Shown piece by piece: positions 33,533 through 42,807 of a DNA stretch of 64,000 nucleotides; position 1 is the first letter of the stretch; the number at the start of each line of letters is the position of its first letter. A model generated the notes under the pieces. It was not told the origin of the DNA. It saw nothing but the letters and a program-made list of their open reading frames with translations, and did no database searches. The position numbers and the translations under genes were made by a program. The stretch spans positions 1-64,000 of the forward strand of contig NZ_CAKJTJ010000011.1 in NCBI RefSeq assembly GCF_917563925.1. The letters are read 5' to 3'. Origin of the DNA: Sutcliffiella rhizosphaerae. Lineage in GTDB: Bacteria; Bacillota; Bacilli; Bacillales; Bacillaceae_I.

Positions 33533-34474
33533 ATGTTTAAAGATCTAAATAAAGAGTTGTTTTTAATAAAGGAAAACTTGCGAAAAAAAGCAAAATATGA
33601 AGAGCATATTGACAGATTGAATACATATTTTTATGAGGAAAAGGGGAAGAAGTATAAGCTGGAAGACATGCTGCTGCAAGAAGAAGAAAATGTTGCTAAA
33701 CTTGAGGGTTTTTCTCTCTCTAATGTTTTCTACACTTTAACTGGCAAAAAACATGAGAAGCTCGATATGAAGCAACAAGAAGTAATGGCGGCTAAATTAA
33801 AATATATTGAAGCAGCGGAAACCATTGCAGATGTAGAGTTGGAATTGCAGGAGTTTCTAGGCTTATTAGCACAGATAGGTAATCCAGAAAAGAGATATCA
33901 GGAAATTTTACGTGAAAAAGAAAGATTGATTCACGATTCTGATACGGAATGGAGTGAAAATTTGTTTGAACTCGTTGAGCAGGAAACAGGTCTGGAGTCC
34001 AATTTGATTGAATACCAAGAAGCGATTGCTGTAGGGGGAACAGCGGAAGCATCTTTAAAGCAAGCTTTATCTTCATTAGATTCTGCGAAAAATTGGTCAA
34101 CGTGGGATATGATTGGTGGCGGAATGATTTCGACGCATATGAAACATAGCAGATTAAATGAAGCAAAATCATCTATTCATGATGCCCAACGTAAACTGAG
34201 ACTTTTTCAAGAAGAGCTGAAGGACATTCAGCATCATTTCAATAGCAACTTGGAAATAGGAGGGATGCTAACTTTTGTAGACTATTTCTTTGACGGAATA
34301 ATTGTAGATTGGATGGTGCACGGTAAAATTACTAATAGCTATGATCAAACAAGAGAAACATACAGAAGGGTATCTAGTCTAGTAAATTCATTGAGAGATC
34401 AACAGAGGGAACTGCTTCGTAAATTAGAGAATGTACAGATAGAGAAGAAAAATTTATTGGAAACTTCTGGGTGA
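33533..34474 (+). CDS. Hypothetical coiled-coil protein
   Basis: A 313-aa, charged, mostly helical protein. Heptad-like Leu/Glu/Lys patterns run through about 1-160 and again through 215-310. No membrane segment or signal is seen. A Gly-rich loop DMIGGGMISTHMKHSRL at about 195 separates the two helical halves. I recognise no characterised family; it resembles cytoplasmic coiled-coil proteins of unknown role found in Bacillus. AAAGGGG precedes the ATG. Confidence 0.65.
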   Translation: MFKDLNKELFLIKENLRKKAKYEEHIDRLNTYFYEEKGKKYKLEDMLLQEEENVAKLEGFSLSNVFYTLTGKKHEKLDMKQQEVMAAKLKYIEAAETIADVELELQEFLGLLAQIGNPEKRYQEILREKERLIHDSDTEWSENLFELVEQETGLESNLIEYQEAIAVGGTAEASLKQALSSLDSAKNWSTWDMIGGGMISTHMKHSRLNEAKSSIHDAQRKLRLFQEELKDIQHHFNSNLEIGGMLTFVDYFFDGIIVDWMVHGKITNSYDQTRETYRRVSSLVNSLRDQQRELLRKLENVQIEKKNLLETSG

Positions 34475-34488
34475 AATATGTAAAAAAG

Positions 34489-34531
34489 AGAAAAAGAAAG
34501 CGTGATGTTTAACTCCGCTTTCTTTTTCTTT
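34489..34531. terminator. Bidirectional terminator
   Basis: AGAAAAAGAAAGCG (34489-34502) pairs perfectly with CGCTTTCTTTTTCT (34516-34529). It separates the convergent coiled-coil and membrane protein genes. Confidence 0.85.
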
Positions 34532-34551
34532 CCCCCTGGTCATAGGGATAC

Positions 34552-35388
34552 CTATCTGTTGCCATTTCTTATTCCAAAGGTAAACATTAGCTTCTGTGAG
34601 TTTTCCAATGTTGCATTTACAACAACCACTTGCTCTTTAATGTCCGCTGGGAGAACAAACCTATTATTGGTAGCATCTATTTTTACTAGATTATCTTCAT
34701 AAAGGTAATCTGTTGTTAATTCTATTACTTGCAGAGAACTTTCAAATTTCATCTCTATCGTTACTTCACCTTCTATAAAAAATTCGTCGATACCGTCCCA
34801 TTCCAATGGTAAGAGATAGGGAATGGTATCAAATTGGCAGCCTTGACTTCCAGCACTACTCCAACATGAACTTGGTTGTATAATAACAGTCTCATTATTT
34901 ACAGTTAATTCTATATCTGGAGTGCCGTCCTTTGTTACTTGGTTGAAGTTGTGCTCATCCATAATCCTTGGGAACGCTAATACCATGAATAGGATGATAG
35001 GAACAATAAGTAGCGATGTTTTGGACAGGATATTCTTTGGAGAGTGGAAGAAAAGTGTATCTACTACAAAGAATATGGAAGCTATTAAGACAGAGAGTCC
35101 GTATGGAATCATTTTAAACAAGTAAATATCAATAATGAGGGCTGGTAATATATGTAGAAAAAAATTAATTGTAATTGGAAACTTCCCAATTTGCTTCGTG
35201 ATGATTCCTGCACATACATTAACGGGAATTCCGATGATGAAAATAACAAAAAGTACAAGGAGATTTATTGTAAATGCAGATAGGAGTGGTACATTTTCTA
35301 ATAATTGACCGATGCCTAGTAGTAGTAATGTGATAGTTACAGATATTAGTGTGACTATGCCTTTCTTTTTTATAAACGTTTCATTCAT
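34552..35388 (-). CDS. Hypothetical membrane protein with extracytoplasmic domain
   Basis: A 278-aa protein. About five hydrophobic segments occupy residues 10-145; the C-terminal 130 residues are soluble and probably outside, with two Cys (SSCWSSAGSQGCQF) placed to form a disulfide. No family recognised. It is a single gene on the reverse strand. Confidence 0.6.
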   Translation of the reverse strand: MNETFIKKKGIVTLISVTITLLLLGIGQLLENVPLLSAFTINLLVLFVIFIIGIPVNVCAGIITKQIGKFPITINFFLHILPALIIDIYLFKMIPYGLSVLIASIFFVVDTLFFHSPKNILSKTSLLIVPIILFMVLAFPRIMDEHNFNQVTKDGTPDIELTVNNETVIIQPSSCWSSAGSQGCQFDTIPYLLPLEWDGIDEFFIEGEVTIEMKFESSLQVIELTTDYLYEDNLVKIDATNNRFVLPADIKEQVVVVNATLENSQKLMFTFGIRNGNR

Positions 35389-35511
35389 GACAATTTCACT
35401 CTTTCGTAATAGGATGGTTATTAATATCTAATCAAGCTGTAGAAGAAAATAACGTATTCTCTTTTTAAGCTATTTCTTTAATTATACTATAGTTTTTTAT
35501 CAAAATATTTA

Positions 35512-35676
35512 TTAAAAAACGTACACATATAAAGCTTCATTTGTACTAATTATTTTTCCAAAGTAAATTTCTGCTGATGAGGCAAATTGGAAACCCCCAA
35601 TGGAGAATACAAAGTCTATTTGGGAGAATGTGAATCGTGAAATGTTTTGTCCACGATTGATGTAAGATTTTTTCAT
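35512..35676 (-). CDS. Hypothetical 54-aa protein
   Basis: A small protein starting MKKSYINRGQNISRFTFSQI and rich in aromatic residues, with a beta-strand pattern in FVFSIGGFQFASSAEIYFG. AGGGG lies about ten bases before ATG 35676, which I prefer to the frame start at 35727. It may be a small spore or envelope protein, but nothing in the sequence proves this. Confidence 0.45.
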   Translation of the reverse strand: MKKSYINRGQNISRFTFSQIDFVFSIGGFQFASSAEIYFGKIISTNEALYVYVF

Positions 35677-35720
35677 GTGTAACACCCCTATAATACAATA
35701 CGTAAAAAGTTCCCATTTCA

Positions 35721-35763
35721 ATAACAAAAGCCTAACAAATTGTTTATCATAATTGTTAGGCTT
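35721..35763 (-). terminator. Terminator of namA
   Basis: AAGCCTAACAA (35728-35738) pairs with TTGTTAGGCTT (35753-35763). On the reverse strand the stem is followed by TTTTGTTATTG. Confidence 0.8.
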
Positions 35764-35805
35764 CGATATCTATTCTTTTATACACGTATGAGGGGCGGGG
35801 GTATT

Positions 35806-36822
35806 TTACCAAGCACGATCATATTGCTTTGGTGATTCAATCTCCACCCCGAGTTCCTTTGCAGCCGTTCGTGCCCAATAAGGGTTTCGGAGTAATTCTC
35901 TCGCAACAAAGATCAAATCGGCACGATTATTTCGTAGTATTTCTTCTGCTTGTAAGCCTGAGGTAATTAAGCCAACAGCACCTGTATCAATTTCTGCACC
36001 AGATTTAATCGTTTCGGAAAAACCTACTTGATAGCCAGGATAAACATCGATTGCAGCAGGGACCACTGCGCCAGAGCTAACATCTATTAAATCGACACCC
36101 TGATCCTTCATCCATTTGGCGTATGTCACATAATCCGTATCTGTTAATCCTTCAGGATGATAATCATTTGCGGAAACGCGGACAAATAAGGGGCCCTCCC
36201 ATACATCTTTAACCGCCTCAATAATTTCACGTAAAAAGCGATAACGATTTTCTGTGCTGCCACCGAATTCATCTTCACGTTTGTTTGTTAGTGGAGATAA
36301 AAATTCATTAATTAGATAACCATGTGCACCATGAAGTTCAATAATGTCAAACCCTGCATCCTTAGCACGTTTTGAACCATCTGCAAAAGCTGTAATAGTT
36401 TCATTTATATCAGCTTTAGTCATTTCTAACGGTGTTTTCATTTTCTCATTAAATGGAAGGGCGGATGGAGCAAAAATGTCACCATCTAGCATTGCTTTTC
36501 TACCTGCATGTGCAAGTTGAATCGATGATTTGGCTCCATGTGCTTTTATTTGTTTATTTAACTCCGCAAACCCCTTTACATGATTATCACTCCAGATACC
36601 GAGGTCTTGAGGAGAAATTCTTCCCTGTGGTTGTACAGCGGTTGCTTCCACCATAATGAGTCCAACCTGACCAACAGCTCGTGATACATAATGGGTCATA
36701 TGCCAATCCTGCAAGTGTCCATCCTCATTATGACTAGAGTACATGCACATCGGAGACATAACGATGCGATTTTTTAATGTAACACCTTTTACGGTATAAG
36801 GGGAAAATAATGCTGTTTTCAT
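35806..36822 (-). CDS. namA: NADPH dehydrogenase NamA (old yellow enzyme, YqjM)
   Basis: A 338-aa FMN-dependent ene-reductase that reduces activated C=C bonds with NADPH. The YqjM-subclass marks are present: Cys26 and Tyr28 in SPMCMYSS, the His164-x-x-His167 pair in [16 protein letters not shown], and the C-terminal arginine region in YDRAW. It acts in the cytoplasm in oxidative and xenobiotic stress. It matches B. subtilis yqjM in position beside yqjN. It is divergent from that gene and ends in its own terminator. Confidence 0.95.
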   Translation of the reverse strand: MKTALFSPYTVKGVTLKNRIVMSPMCMYSSHNEDGHLQDWHMTHYVSRAVGQVGLIMVEATAVQPQGRISPQDLGIWSDNHVKGFAELNKQIKAHGAKSSIQLAHAGRKAMLDGDIFAPSALPFNEKMKTPLEMTKADINETITAFADGSKRAKDAGFDIIELHGAHGYLINEFLSPLTNKREDEFGGSTENRYRFLREIIEAVKDVWEGPLFVRVSANDYHPEGLTDTDYVTYAKWMKDQGVDLIDVSSGAVVPAAIDVYPGYQVGFSETIKSGAEIDTGAVGLITSGLQAEEILRNNRADLIFVARELLRNPYWARTAAKELGVEIESPKQYDRAW

Positions 36823-36962
36823 CTTCCATTCCTCCTAAATATTTCGATTACCTAAAATATTATATCAAATGTTTTTTTCGCTTCCAAAAGATGTGTATTC
36901 AATTTTTGATATTAGTAGTATGATAGGAGAAAAAAGGAAAATAAAGAGAGGGTGGATAGGAG

Positions 36963-38564
36963 ATGCATTGGCAGACAAAAGAACAGCTGACAAACCTTTT
37001 GGTGTCCCTTGTCCAACACGGTAGTGTGACGCTTTCAGGTGAAGAGAAGCGCCTTGCTTCTTTTATTTATTATCAGCTTAATCATTTGAATTATTTTCAG
37101 AATAATCCCTCTAATCTAGAGATGCATCGAATGGAGGATGGTCGTTCATTTGTCACTGCTTTGGTTAAGCAGTCGGAAAAGGCTGAAACGATTGTACTTG
37201 TTAATCATTTTGATGTAGTCGGAGTGGAGGATTATGGAGTTTTAAAGGATCTAGCCTTCCAACCAATTGAATTGACTAGAGAGCTGGAAAACCATAAAGA
37301 GACGTTGCCAGATGAAGCCAGGATACATTTAGAGTCAGGTGATTGGATATTTGGTCGCGGGGTTATGGATATGAAAGCAGGACTTGCTCTTCAGATGTCA
37401 TTATTGGAAAAAGCCATCTTTGAAGAATGGGATGCAAATCTACTGTTATTAGCTGTTCCAGACGAAGAGGTAAACTCACAAGGGATGCTGCAGGCTTTAC
37501 CAGCTTTGAGGGAGCTTGCTGCTAGCCATTCTCTAACTTATAAAGCATGTGTAAATTCGGAGCCGATGTTTCAAAAGTATCCTGGAGACGATCAGCTCTA
37601 TTTATACACTGGTGCCATTGGAAAGCTTCTCCCAGGCTTCTTTTGCTATGGAAAAGAGACGCATGTTGGTGAACCTTTGGCAGGCTTAAATGCAAATTTA
37701 ATGGTTTCCGAAATTCAGAAATTGATGGAATGGAACACAGAATTATGTGAGCAGGTGGGTGCTGAGGTCACGCCACCGCCGACAAGCTTAGTTCAAAAAG
37801 ATTTGAAAGAGGAATATTCAGTGCAGATTCCTCATACTGCTGTCACTTTATATAATGTACTTTTTATGGAAAAGTCATTATTAGAATGGGAAAAGGATTT
37901 TCTACAGATCGCTAGAAAAGCTGCTGATAATATTGAATCCTTCTATAAAGAAAGAAGCGAGCGCTTTCGAGAGTTTACGGACTTTCAGGAATCTTCGGTG
38001 AAAATTTCAGTTTTTACGTATGAAGAGCTATTGCAAAAAGCTAAATCCATTTATGGAGTTCAAGAGGTGGATCTACGCATTTCTTCTGTGATTGCAGCGT
38101 ATTCTCAGCTCGATGTGAGGGAGCAATCTATTAAGGTTATCGAAGAGGTATCATCTCTTTGCAAGAAATTTGGACCAATGATCATCCTGTTTTTTGCGCC
38201 ACCGTATTATCCTTCGGTTGCGACAGAGGAAGGGGAGCTGCTGGAATCTGTACGTGCATTTTTAAAAAGAATGAATATAGAAACAGGGCTAGAATTTAAG
38301 GAACAACGCTATTTTTCAGGCCTGTGCGATTTAAGCTTTATCGGAAAAGGAGATTTTACAGCGAGTGAAAGACTTCCTTTTAATATTCCTGTGTATGGGG
38401 TTAGCTATTCCTTGCCATTTGCAGACATGGAAGCTTTACAAATGCCTGTTTTCAATCTTGGTCCAGTCGGAAAGGATCCTCATCAGTGGACGGAACGATT
38501 GAATGTGGCATTTTCGTTTGAAATACTCCCTCCACTATTGGCGAATTTTGTTAAAAGCTTATAA
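36963..38564 (+). CDS. yqjN: M20-family amidohydrolase/peptidase (YqjN, RocB-like)
   Basis: A 533-aa zinc hydrolase of the M20 class related to RocB. Metal-site signatures are VNHFDVVGVEDYG, GRGVMDMKAGLALQ, PDEEVNSQGM and ACVNSEP. The protein is longer than typical M20 peptidases because of an extended central and C-terminal part (SYSLPFADMEALQMPVFNLGPVGKDPHQWTERL holds the last His). The substrate is unknown. Start ATG 36963 follows an AGGAG-like site. It lies between namA and the proI region as in B. subtilis. Confidence 0.85.
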   Translation: MHWQTKEQLTNLLVSLVQHGSVTLSGEEKRLASFIYYQLNHLNYFQNNPSNLEMHRMEDGRSFVTALVKQSEKAETIVLVNHFDVVGVEDYGVLKDLAFQPIELTRELENHKETLPDEARIHLESGDWIFGRGVMDMKAGLALQMSLLEKAIFEEWDANLLLLAVPDEEVNSQGMLQALPALRELAASHSLTYKACVNSEPMFQKYPGDDQLYLYTGAIGKLLPGFFCYGKETHVGEPLAGLNANLMVSEIQKLMEWNTELCEQVGAEVTPPPTSLVQKDLKEEYSVQIPHTAVTLYNVLFMEKSLLEWEKDFLQIARKAADNIESFYKERSERFREFTDFQESSVKISVFTYEELLQKAKSIYGVQEVDLRISSVIAAYSQLDVREQSIKVIEEVSSLCKKFGPMIILFFAPPYYPSVATEEGELLESVRAFLKRMNIETGLEFKEQRYFSGLCDLSFIGKGDFTASERLPFNIPVYGVSYSLPFADMEALQMPVFNLGPVGKDPHQWTERLNVAFSFEILPPLLANFVKSL

Positions 38565-38585
38565 ATACAATAGGAGGTATCTACC

Positions 38586-39062
38586 ATGAACATTCAACCA
38601 ATATATAAAGTTTCTAAAGTAAACCTTATAAAATTTTTCACATCACACTGGGGAAGCCCCGAAATGGTTATTTCAAGTGGTACGTATGATTGCAGTACTC
38701 TTGATGGGTTTGTGTTTTTCGACGAAACTGGCAATCTTTTAGGTGTTGTTACCTACATTCTAAAGAATAAAGAATGTGAAATTATTTCCCTCGATAGTCT
38801 TCAGGAAAGAAGAGGGATAGGGGCCGCTCTCATGAATGCTGTAGAAGAACTAGCAAAGCAGCATAAGTGTACGTATATCAAACTAATCACAACCAATGAC
38901 AATCTTGTAGCATTAAAGTTTTATCAAAAAAGAGGTTACAAGCTTTCAAGATTGCTTAGAAATGCGGTGGCAGAAGCTAGAAAAATTAAGCCGGAAATTC
39001 CTCTGAAAGGTAATGACGGCATACCAATCAGAGATGAATTGGAGTTGGTCAAAGATCTATAG
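38586..39062 (+). CDS. GNAT acetyltransferase
   Basis: A 158-aa N-acetyltransferase. The acetyl-CoA signature is SLQERRGIGAALMNAVEELA, followed by the conserved NDNLVALKFYQKRGYKL. The N-terminus is short and the C-terminus basic then acidic (PLKGNDGIPIRDELELV), as in a group of Bacillus GNAT proteins of unknown substrate. AGGAGG precedes ATG 38586. It lies 21 bases after yqjN and is probably cotranscribed. Confidence 0.85.
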   Translation: MNIQPIYKVSKVNLIKFFTSHWGSPEMVISSGTYDCSTLDGFVFFDETGNLLGVVTYILKNKECEIISLDSLQERRGIGAALMNAVEELAKQHKCTYIKLITTNDNLVALKFYQKRGYKLSRLLRNAVAEARKIKPEIPLKGNDGIPIRDELELVKDL

Positions 39063-39150
39063 CTGGCAGTTACTTATAGAAATGAAAGAAAGATGAAATG
39101 TATAGGGACCTGCCGTTATTTTTTGCCTTTGAAGGGTATTTTGACAGGTG

Positions 39151-39306
39151 ATGGAAGCAAAATGGAGCGAAACTTTAAAGAAAGAGTTAGAAAAACATGA
39201 TAAATCAGAGTTGACTCCAATTAATCTCAAAAGAATTGTCCAAACGGTCAAGATAAAAATTATGAATGACAATGAGCAAGCTACTTTTCATATAAAAGTA
39301 GAGTAG
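39151..39306 (+). CDS. Possible 51-aa protein or recombinase C-terminal remnant
   Basis: A short frame starting MEAKWSETLKKELEKHDKSE and reading ELTPINLKRIVQTVKIKI, which recalls the C-terminal end of large serine recombinases. Ribosome site is poor (AGGTG adjoining the ATG). It may be a real small gene or the tail of a lost mobile element. Confidence 0.35.
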   Translation: MEAKWSETLKKELEKHDKSELTPINLKRIVQTVKIKIMNDNEQATFHIKVE

Positions 39307-39373
39307 AAACCTTCTAGATGGTATTTTTATGATTTTATTATAAAATATGGATGGTAGTGAAGGGGAGAAACAT

Positions 39374-39835
39374 ATGAAATTAGCGGAAGCATTAATATTG
39401 CGAGCGGATTATCAAAAAAAAATAGAGCAGTTAAAATATCGTTTGCTCCAAAATGTAAGGGTTCAAGAAGGAGAAGCGCCAAATGAGGAACCAGAGGTAT
39501 TACTAGAAGATTTAACTAGTAATCTCGTAGATTTAAAGCGTTTGATTCAACAGATAAATATCACTAATTTACATACTAAATTTACCGGTGAGCAGTCTCT
39601 TGCGGATGTACTGATTAGCCGGGAATTAATAGGTCAGGAACGAAAGATTTATAGTGAATTGTTGGAGAGAGCTACAGAAAGACATGATCGTTATTCAAGG
39701 ACTGAAATTAAGTCAGTTACAACCATAAGTGTAAAAGACGCTCAAAAGCATGTTGATGATTTGTCACAAAAATATCGATTGCTTGATGTGAAAATTCAAG
39801 AGTTGAATTGGAGAACAGATCTATTAAAGAAATAA
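39374..39835 (+). CDS. DIP1984-family protein
   Basis: A 153-aa helical protein of the DIP1984 (septicolysin-like) family. It starts MKLAEALILRADYQKKIEQL and contains VQEGEAPNEEPEVLLEDL, both characteristic, and ends with a helix near ELNWRTDLL. The family is widespread and its function is not established. The ATG at 39374 follows AGGGGAG; the frame start at 39347 is not used. Confidence 0.85.
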   Translation: MKLAEALILRADYQKKIEQLKYRLLQNVRVQEGEAPNEEPEVLLEDLTSNLVDLKRLIQQINITNLHTKFTGEQSLADVLISRELIGQERKIYSELLERATERHDRYSRTEIKSVTTISVKDAQKHVDDLSQKYRLLDVKIQELNWRTDLLKK

Positions 39836-40069
39836 ATATTAAAAGCAAGTTGGTAGCGATATGAAAAGGCGAATACCAAACCTAGCAACTAGGGTAAGTT
39901 GTATTCATGGTAGGGGTTTCGGGGTGACTCTTGAGGTTCGAGTCCTCATTTTACAATTAATACCCATTACTTTTACAACGTGACAAGTTACTCAAACACT
40001 TAACAACCAGGTATTGATTATCATTTCGTGAGGGCGGATAGGGGAAAATATTATAAGGTGGGATACTCG
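39836..40069. other. Intergenic, with a tRNA T-arm-like piece
   Basis: No gene. At 39932-39948 TGAGG-TTCGAGT-CCTCA is a perfect five-base-pair T-arm with a canonical loop, but no acceptor, D-arm or anticodon arm can be placed at the right distance. It may be the remains of a tRNA gene used as an integration site. Confidence 0.35.
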
Positions 40070-40213
40070 ATGGAGAGAATCTTAGAAAATAGACGTGAAG
40101 AAAAAGAATGGATACTAATATTTGTAACGATTTGTTCCTTTTTAACGTGTAAAAGAATGAAAAGCCTCGAGCGCTTTAAAAGAAAATTAAGAGGTGAATT
40201 GTACATAGAATAG
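40070..40213 (+). CDS. Possible 47-aa small membrane protein
   Basis: A frame starting MERILENRREEKEWILIFVT with a short hydrophobic stretch and a strongly basic end (ERFKRKLRGELYIE). AAGGTGG lies about eight bases before the ATG and a terminator begins right at the stop codon, which together look like a real small gene. No homologue recognised. Confidence 0.4.
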   Translation: MERILENRREEKEWILIFVTICSFLTCKRMKSLERFKRKLRGELYIE

Positions 40214-40247
40214 ACTTGTGAATAAACAGTTATACACAAGTCTTTTT
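40212..40247. terminator. Bidirectional terminator between small ORF and proI
   Basis: AGACTTGTG (40212-40220) pairs with CACAAGTCT (40234-40242), followed by T on the forward strand. It also lies just past the proI stop on the other strand. Confidence 0.8.
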
Positions 40248-40252
40248 TAATT

Positions 40253-41104
40253 TTATACATCAGTTCGAGTGGATGTTTTTTCCTTCAGTTTATCTGCTAT
40301 TTCTTTCCCCATTTCACGTGAACGTTTCGTTGCCCCGTCGATACAGGATACAAAGGCTTCGGAAACTTTTAAATCATGTAATACGCTAATGCCACGTTGT
40401 GTGGTGCCTCCTGGACTTGTTACTTCTTTTCTTAAAACATCAGGACTTTTATCTGTTTCCTGAAGCATTTGGGCTGCGCCAATTAAGGTTTGGTTAACAA
40501 GTTTTTTTGCGACCGTTGTATCTAATCCTTGTGCAAGTGCAGCTTTTTCCATCGCCTCCGCAATAAAGTAGATGTATGCAGGTCCACTACCTGAAACACC
40601 TGTTACGGCATGGAGCTGCTCTTCTTCCACAATTGTACAAAGACCGATTGCTGAAAATAGAGATTGGGCAAGTTGCAGATCTTCTTCTTGTGCATAGGTT
40701 CCCTTAGCAATGGCAGTTGCGGAAAGACCAATGGCTGCAGATGTATTAGGCATTGATCGGATCACTCGAAGCTTTTGCTTAAATAGGTCCTCTATTACTT
40801 CGCTAGAGATACCCGCTAGTATGGAAATTACGAGTTGTTTTTTTGTTACATAATTTTTAATTGCTTGTATACCCTCTTTTGCATCTTTTGGCTTCATCGC
40901 CAAAAAAATAACATTAGCGTCCGTAACTGCTTCTTGTTTATCTTCTGTAGCTTTAACACCATACTTTATTGCAAGGTTCTGTAATCGTGTTAGATCCTGC
41001 TTATTTGTCACTATGATATTGCCGTTTTCACATATTCCTTTTTTGAGAAGTCCTCCTATAATAGCTTCAGTCATTGATCCTGCCCCAATAAATGCGATTT
41101 TCAC
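40253..41104 (-). CDS. proI: Pyrroline-5-carboxylate reductase
   Basis: A 283-aa NAD(P)H-dependent enzyme for the last step of proline synthesis. The Rossmann start is MKIAFIGAGSMTEAIIGGL. The dimer-forming C-terminal domain has VTGVSGSGPAYIYFIAEAM and EVTSPGGTTQRGISVL. GTG 41104 follows GGAGGG. A T-box leader with a proline CCU specifier precedes it on the same strand, so the gene is switched on when tRNA-Pro is uncharged. This matches B. subtilis yqjO (proI). Confidence 0.96.
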   Translation of the reverse strand: MKIAFIGAGSMTEAIIGGLLKKGICENGNIIVTNKQDLTRLQNLAIKYGVKATEDKQEAVTDANVIFLAMKPKDAKEGIQAIKNYVTKKQLVISILAGISSEVIEDLFKQKLRVIRSMPNTSAAIGLSATAIAKGTYAQEEDLQLAQSLFSAIGLCTIVEEEQLHAVTGVSGSGPAYIYFIAEAMEKAALAQGLDTTVAKKLVNQTLIGAAQMLQETDKSPDVLRKEVTSPGGTTQRGISVLHDLKVSEAFVSCIDGATKRSREMGKEIADKLKEKTSTRTDV

Positions 41105-41138
41105 TTTATTGACACCCTCCTTTTTTGGAATATAAAAA

Positions 41139-41360
41139 GACCTATCTGTCCTATATGTAAGGACGGATAGGTCTATATCCGCGGTACCACCTTGATTGGT
41201 TGGTTTAACCCAGCTTTCATTCCCGTATCGTGGGAGGCCGATTAGGTTTGCCTAATTGTTCCTGGGTAGGTTCGAAAGTGCAGGGGATGTGGAAGCCTTT
41301 CAGCCGGTGAGCCTCCATCTCTTTCATCTTTTCACTTTCTACTAGTCCCATTCTTCACGT
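41139..41360 (-). promoter_or_regulatory. T-box riboswitch, proline specifier
   Basis: Read on the reverse strand, stem I elements are followed by the specifier in GAACCTA (CCU, proline; specifier at 41268-41270), the T-box sequence AAGGTGGTACCGCGG (41179-41193) and a terminator stem GACCTATCCGTCC / GGACAGATAGGTC (41139-41173) with a T run. Uncharged tRNA-Pro pairing with UGGU in the T-box bulge would favour the antiterminator. Confidence 0.93.
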
Positions 41361-41389
41361 TATCTATTTTAATTTTTATCATTATGCAA
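41361..41389 (-). promoter_or_regulatory. proI promoter
   Basis: On the reverse strand TTGCAT (41384-41389), a 17-bp spacer and TAGATA (41361-41366), directly upstream of the T-box leader. Confidence 0.65.
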
Positions 41390-41823
41390 CGGATGGAGCA
41401 GGTAAGTCAAGGGGAGATTTGTCATGTTTTTAAAAAATGGGCACACCATTTTCGAGTGAAGATTTCTGGTATATAGATTTTTGCAAGGACGCGAACTGAT
41501 AAAACTCTATACCAAAATAGATACTATAAGTAAGTAATTAAAATATGTTGGATCTCAGCACAGACACCAGCAAAAAATAACATTATATGCTACACCGCGG
41601 AGAGTAACAGAGATCTAAAAGGGTCAATAGCTGTGAGGTAAACACTAATTATTCTACTAAAACTCAACGGGATAATTATTTTAGTTATCAAGGAATAATG
41701 CTTTCTTTTTTTCTATAATTAGTGCATTCTATAATTGAATAGCTATTCATGTATATAAAAAAGGCTATTATTTCGTTATAATTTTTCTACATGTAACTTA
41801 TATACTATTTACTAAAGGGGATT
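41390..41823. other. Intergenic region before yqjP, with a 14-bp palindrome
   Basis: No gene found on either strand over about 430 bases. The perfect palindrome TGAATAGCTATTCA (41736-41749) lies about 80 bases before yqjP and could be an operator. TATACT near 41800 is a possible -10. The remainder shows no structure I can name. Confidence 0.4.
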
Positions 41824-42807
41824 ATGATGAACGAGGTTTTTTGTAAGCAAGAGATAAAGAAGATTACAATTCCGACTCCTTTTGCAGTTGGGGACGTACA
41901 TACATATGTAATCATATCAGAAAAAGTGACGTTAGTGGATGCTGGAGTAAAGACTCATCAAGCATGGGGGATATTTCAAGATGAATTGCTAAAGCACGGG
42001 TTAAAAGTTATGGATATTGATCAAGTGATCGTGACGCATCATCATCCTGATCATGTTGGTTTGCTGGATTATTTGCCCTCCAATATCCCAGTCTTTGGAC
42101 ATAAACGGGCACATCCTTGGATGACTCAGGACCTACGCTATTTTTCCAGCCATGAACAATATTATAAGAAGCTTTTTAAAGAGATGGGAGTAGAGGAACG
42201 TTTTTATCCTGTTTTAGCTACAGTGGATAAGCCTCTTCGTTTTTCCTGTCGACGTGGCCTTACTTCTTTCGTAAGTGATGGTGATAAATTAGATGGTCTT
42301 CCTGGTTGGAGAATTATTGAAACACCGGGACATGCAAGCAGCCACATTGTTCTTTTCGATGAAAAAAGTGGAACGCTGATTGGGGGAGACCTAATTTTAG
42401 CTGATATTTCACCAAATCCTTTAGTTGAACCTCCATACCTTGGGGAAGTGGATCGGAAAAAAGCGATGCTTGATTATGTACAATCCATTGAAAAAATGAA
42501 TCTTCTTGCTATTAAACGAGTACTTCCAGGTCACGGAAAGGTAGTGGAGGATGTTTCAGCCCTTCTTGCTACCCGTTTGAAGCAACAGGAAAAACGGGCA
42601 AAAAAAGTGGTGGATTTTGTAACGAAACAGCCTTCATCAGCTTACGAAATATGTCAGTATCTTTTTAGTTCTGTATACGAAAAACAACTCTTATTAACCT
42701 TGTCGGAAACTTTAGGGCAAATTGACTATCTTTTGGACAAAGACTTGATAATAGAAAATAATGATACAACCCCTTTTACTTATCAAGTAGGAGTGATAAA
42801 AGAATGA
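41824..42807 (+). CDS. yqjP: Metallo-beta-lactamase-fold hydrolase (YqjP)
   Basis: A 327-aa hydrolase. The metal motif is HHHPDH (72-77), followed by ETPGHASSHI, GGDLILAD and the distal VLPGHGKVV. A C-terminal winged-helix-like extension (SAYEICQYLFSSVYEKQLLL) is present, as in LACTB2-like proteins. The gene overlaps yqjQ by four bases (ATGA), so the two are translationally coupled. The substrate is unknown. Confidence 0.88.
   Translation: MMNEVFCKQEIKKITIPTPFAVGDVHTYVIISEKVTLVDAGVKTHQAWGIFQDELLKHGLKVMDIDQVIVTHHHPDHVGLLDYLPSNIPVFGHKRAHPWMTQDLRYFSSHEQYYKKLFKEMGVEERFYPVLATVDKPLRFSCRRGLTSFVSDGDKLDGLPGWRIIETPGHASSHIVLFDEKSGTLIGGDLILADISPNPLVEPPYLGEVDRKKAMLDYVQSIEKMNLLAIKRVLPGHGKVVEDVSALLATRLKQQEKRAKKVVDFVTKQPSSAYEICQYLFSSVYEKQLLLTLSETLGQIDYLLDKDLIIENNDTTPFTYQVGVIKE

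Noticed and set aside
39836-39948. Complete tRNA gene
   Set aside because: Only the T-arm is convincing. A D-arm-like AGTTGGTAGC lies too far upstream and no anticodon arm or acceptor pairing can be drawn.
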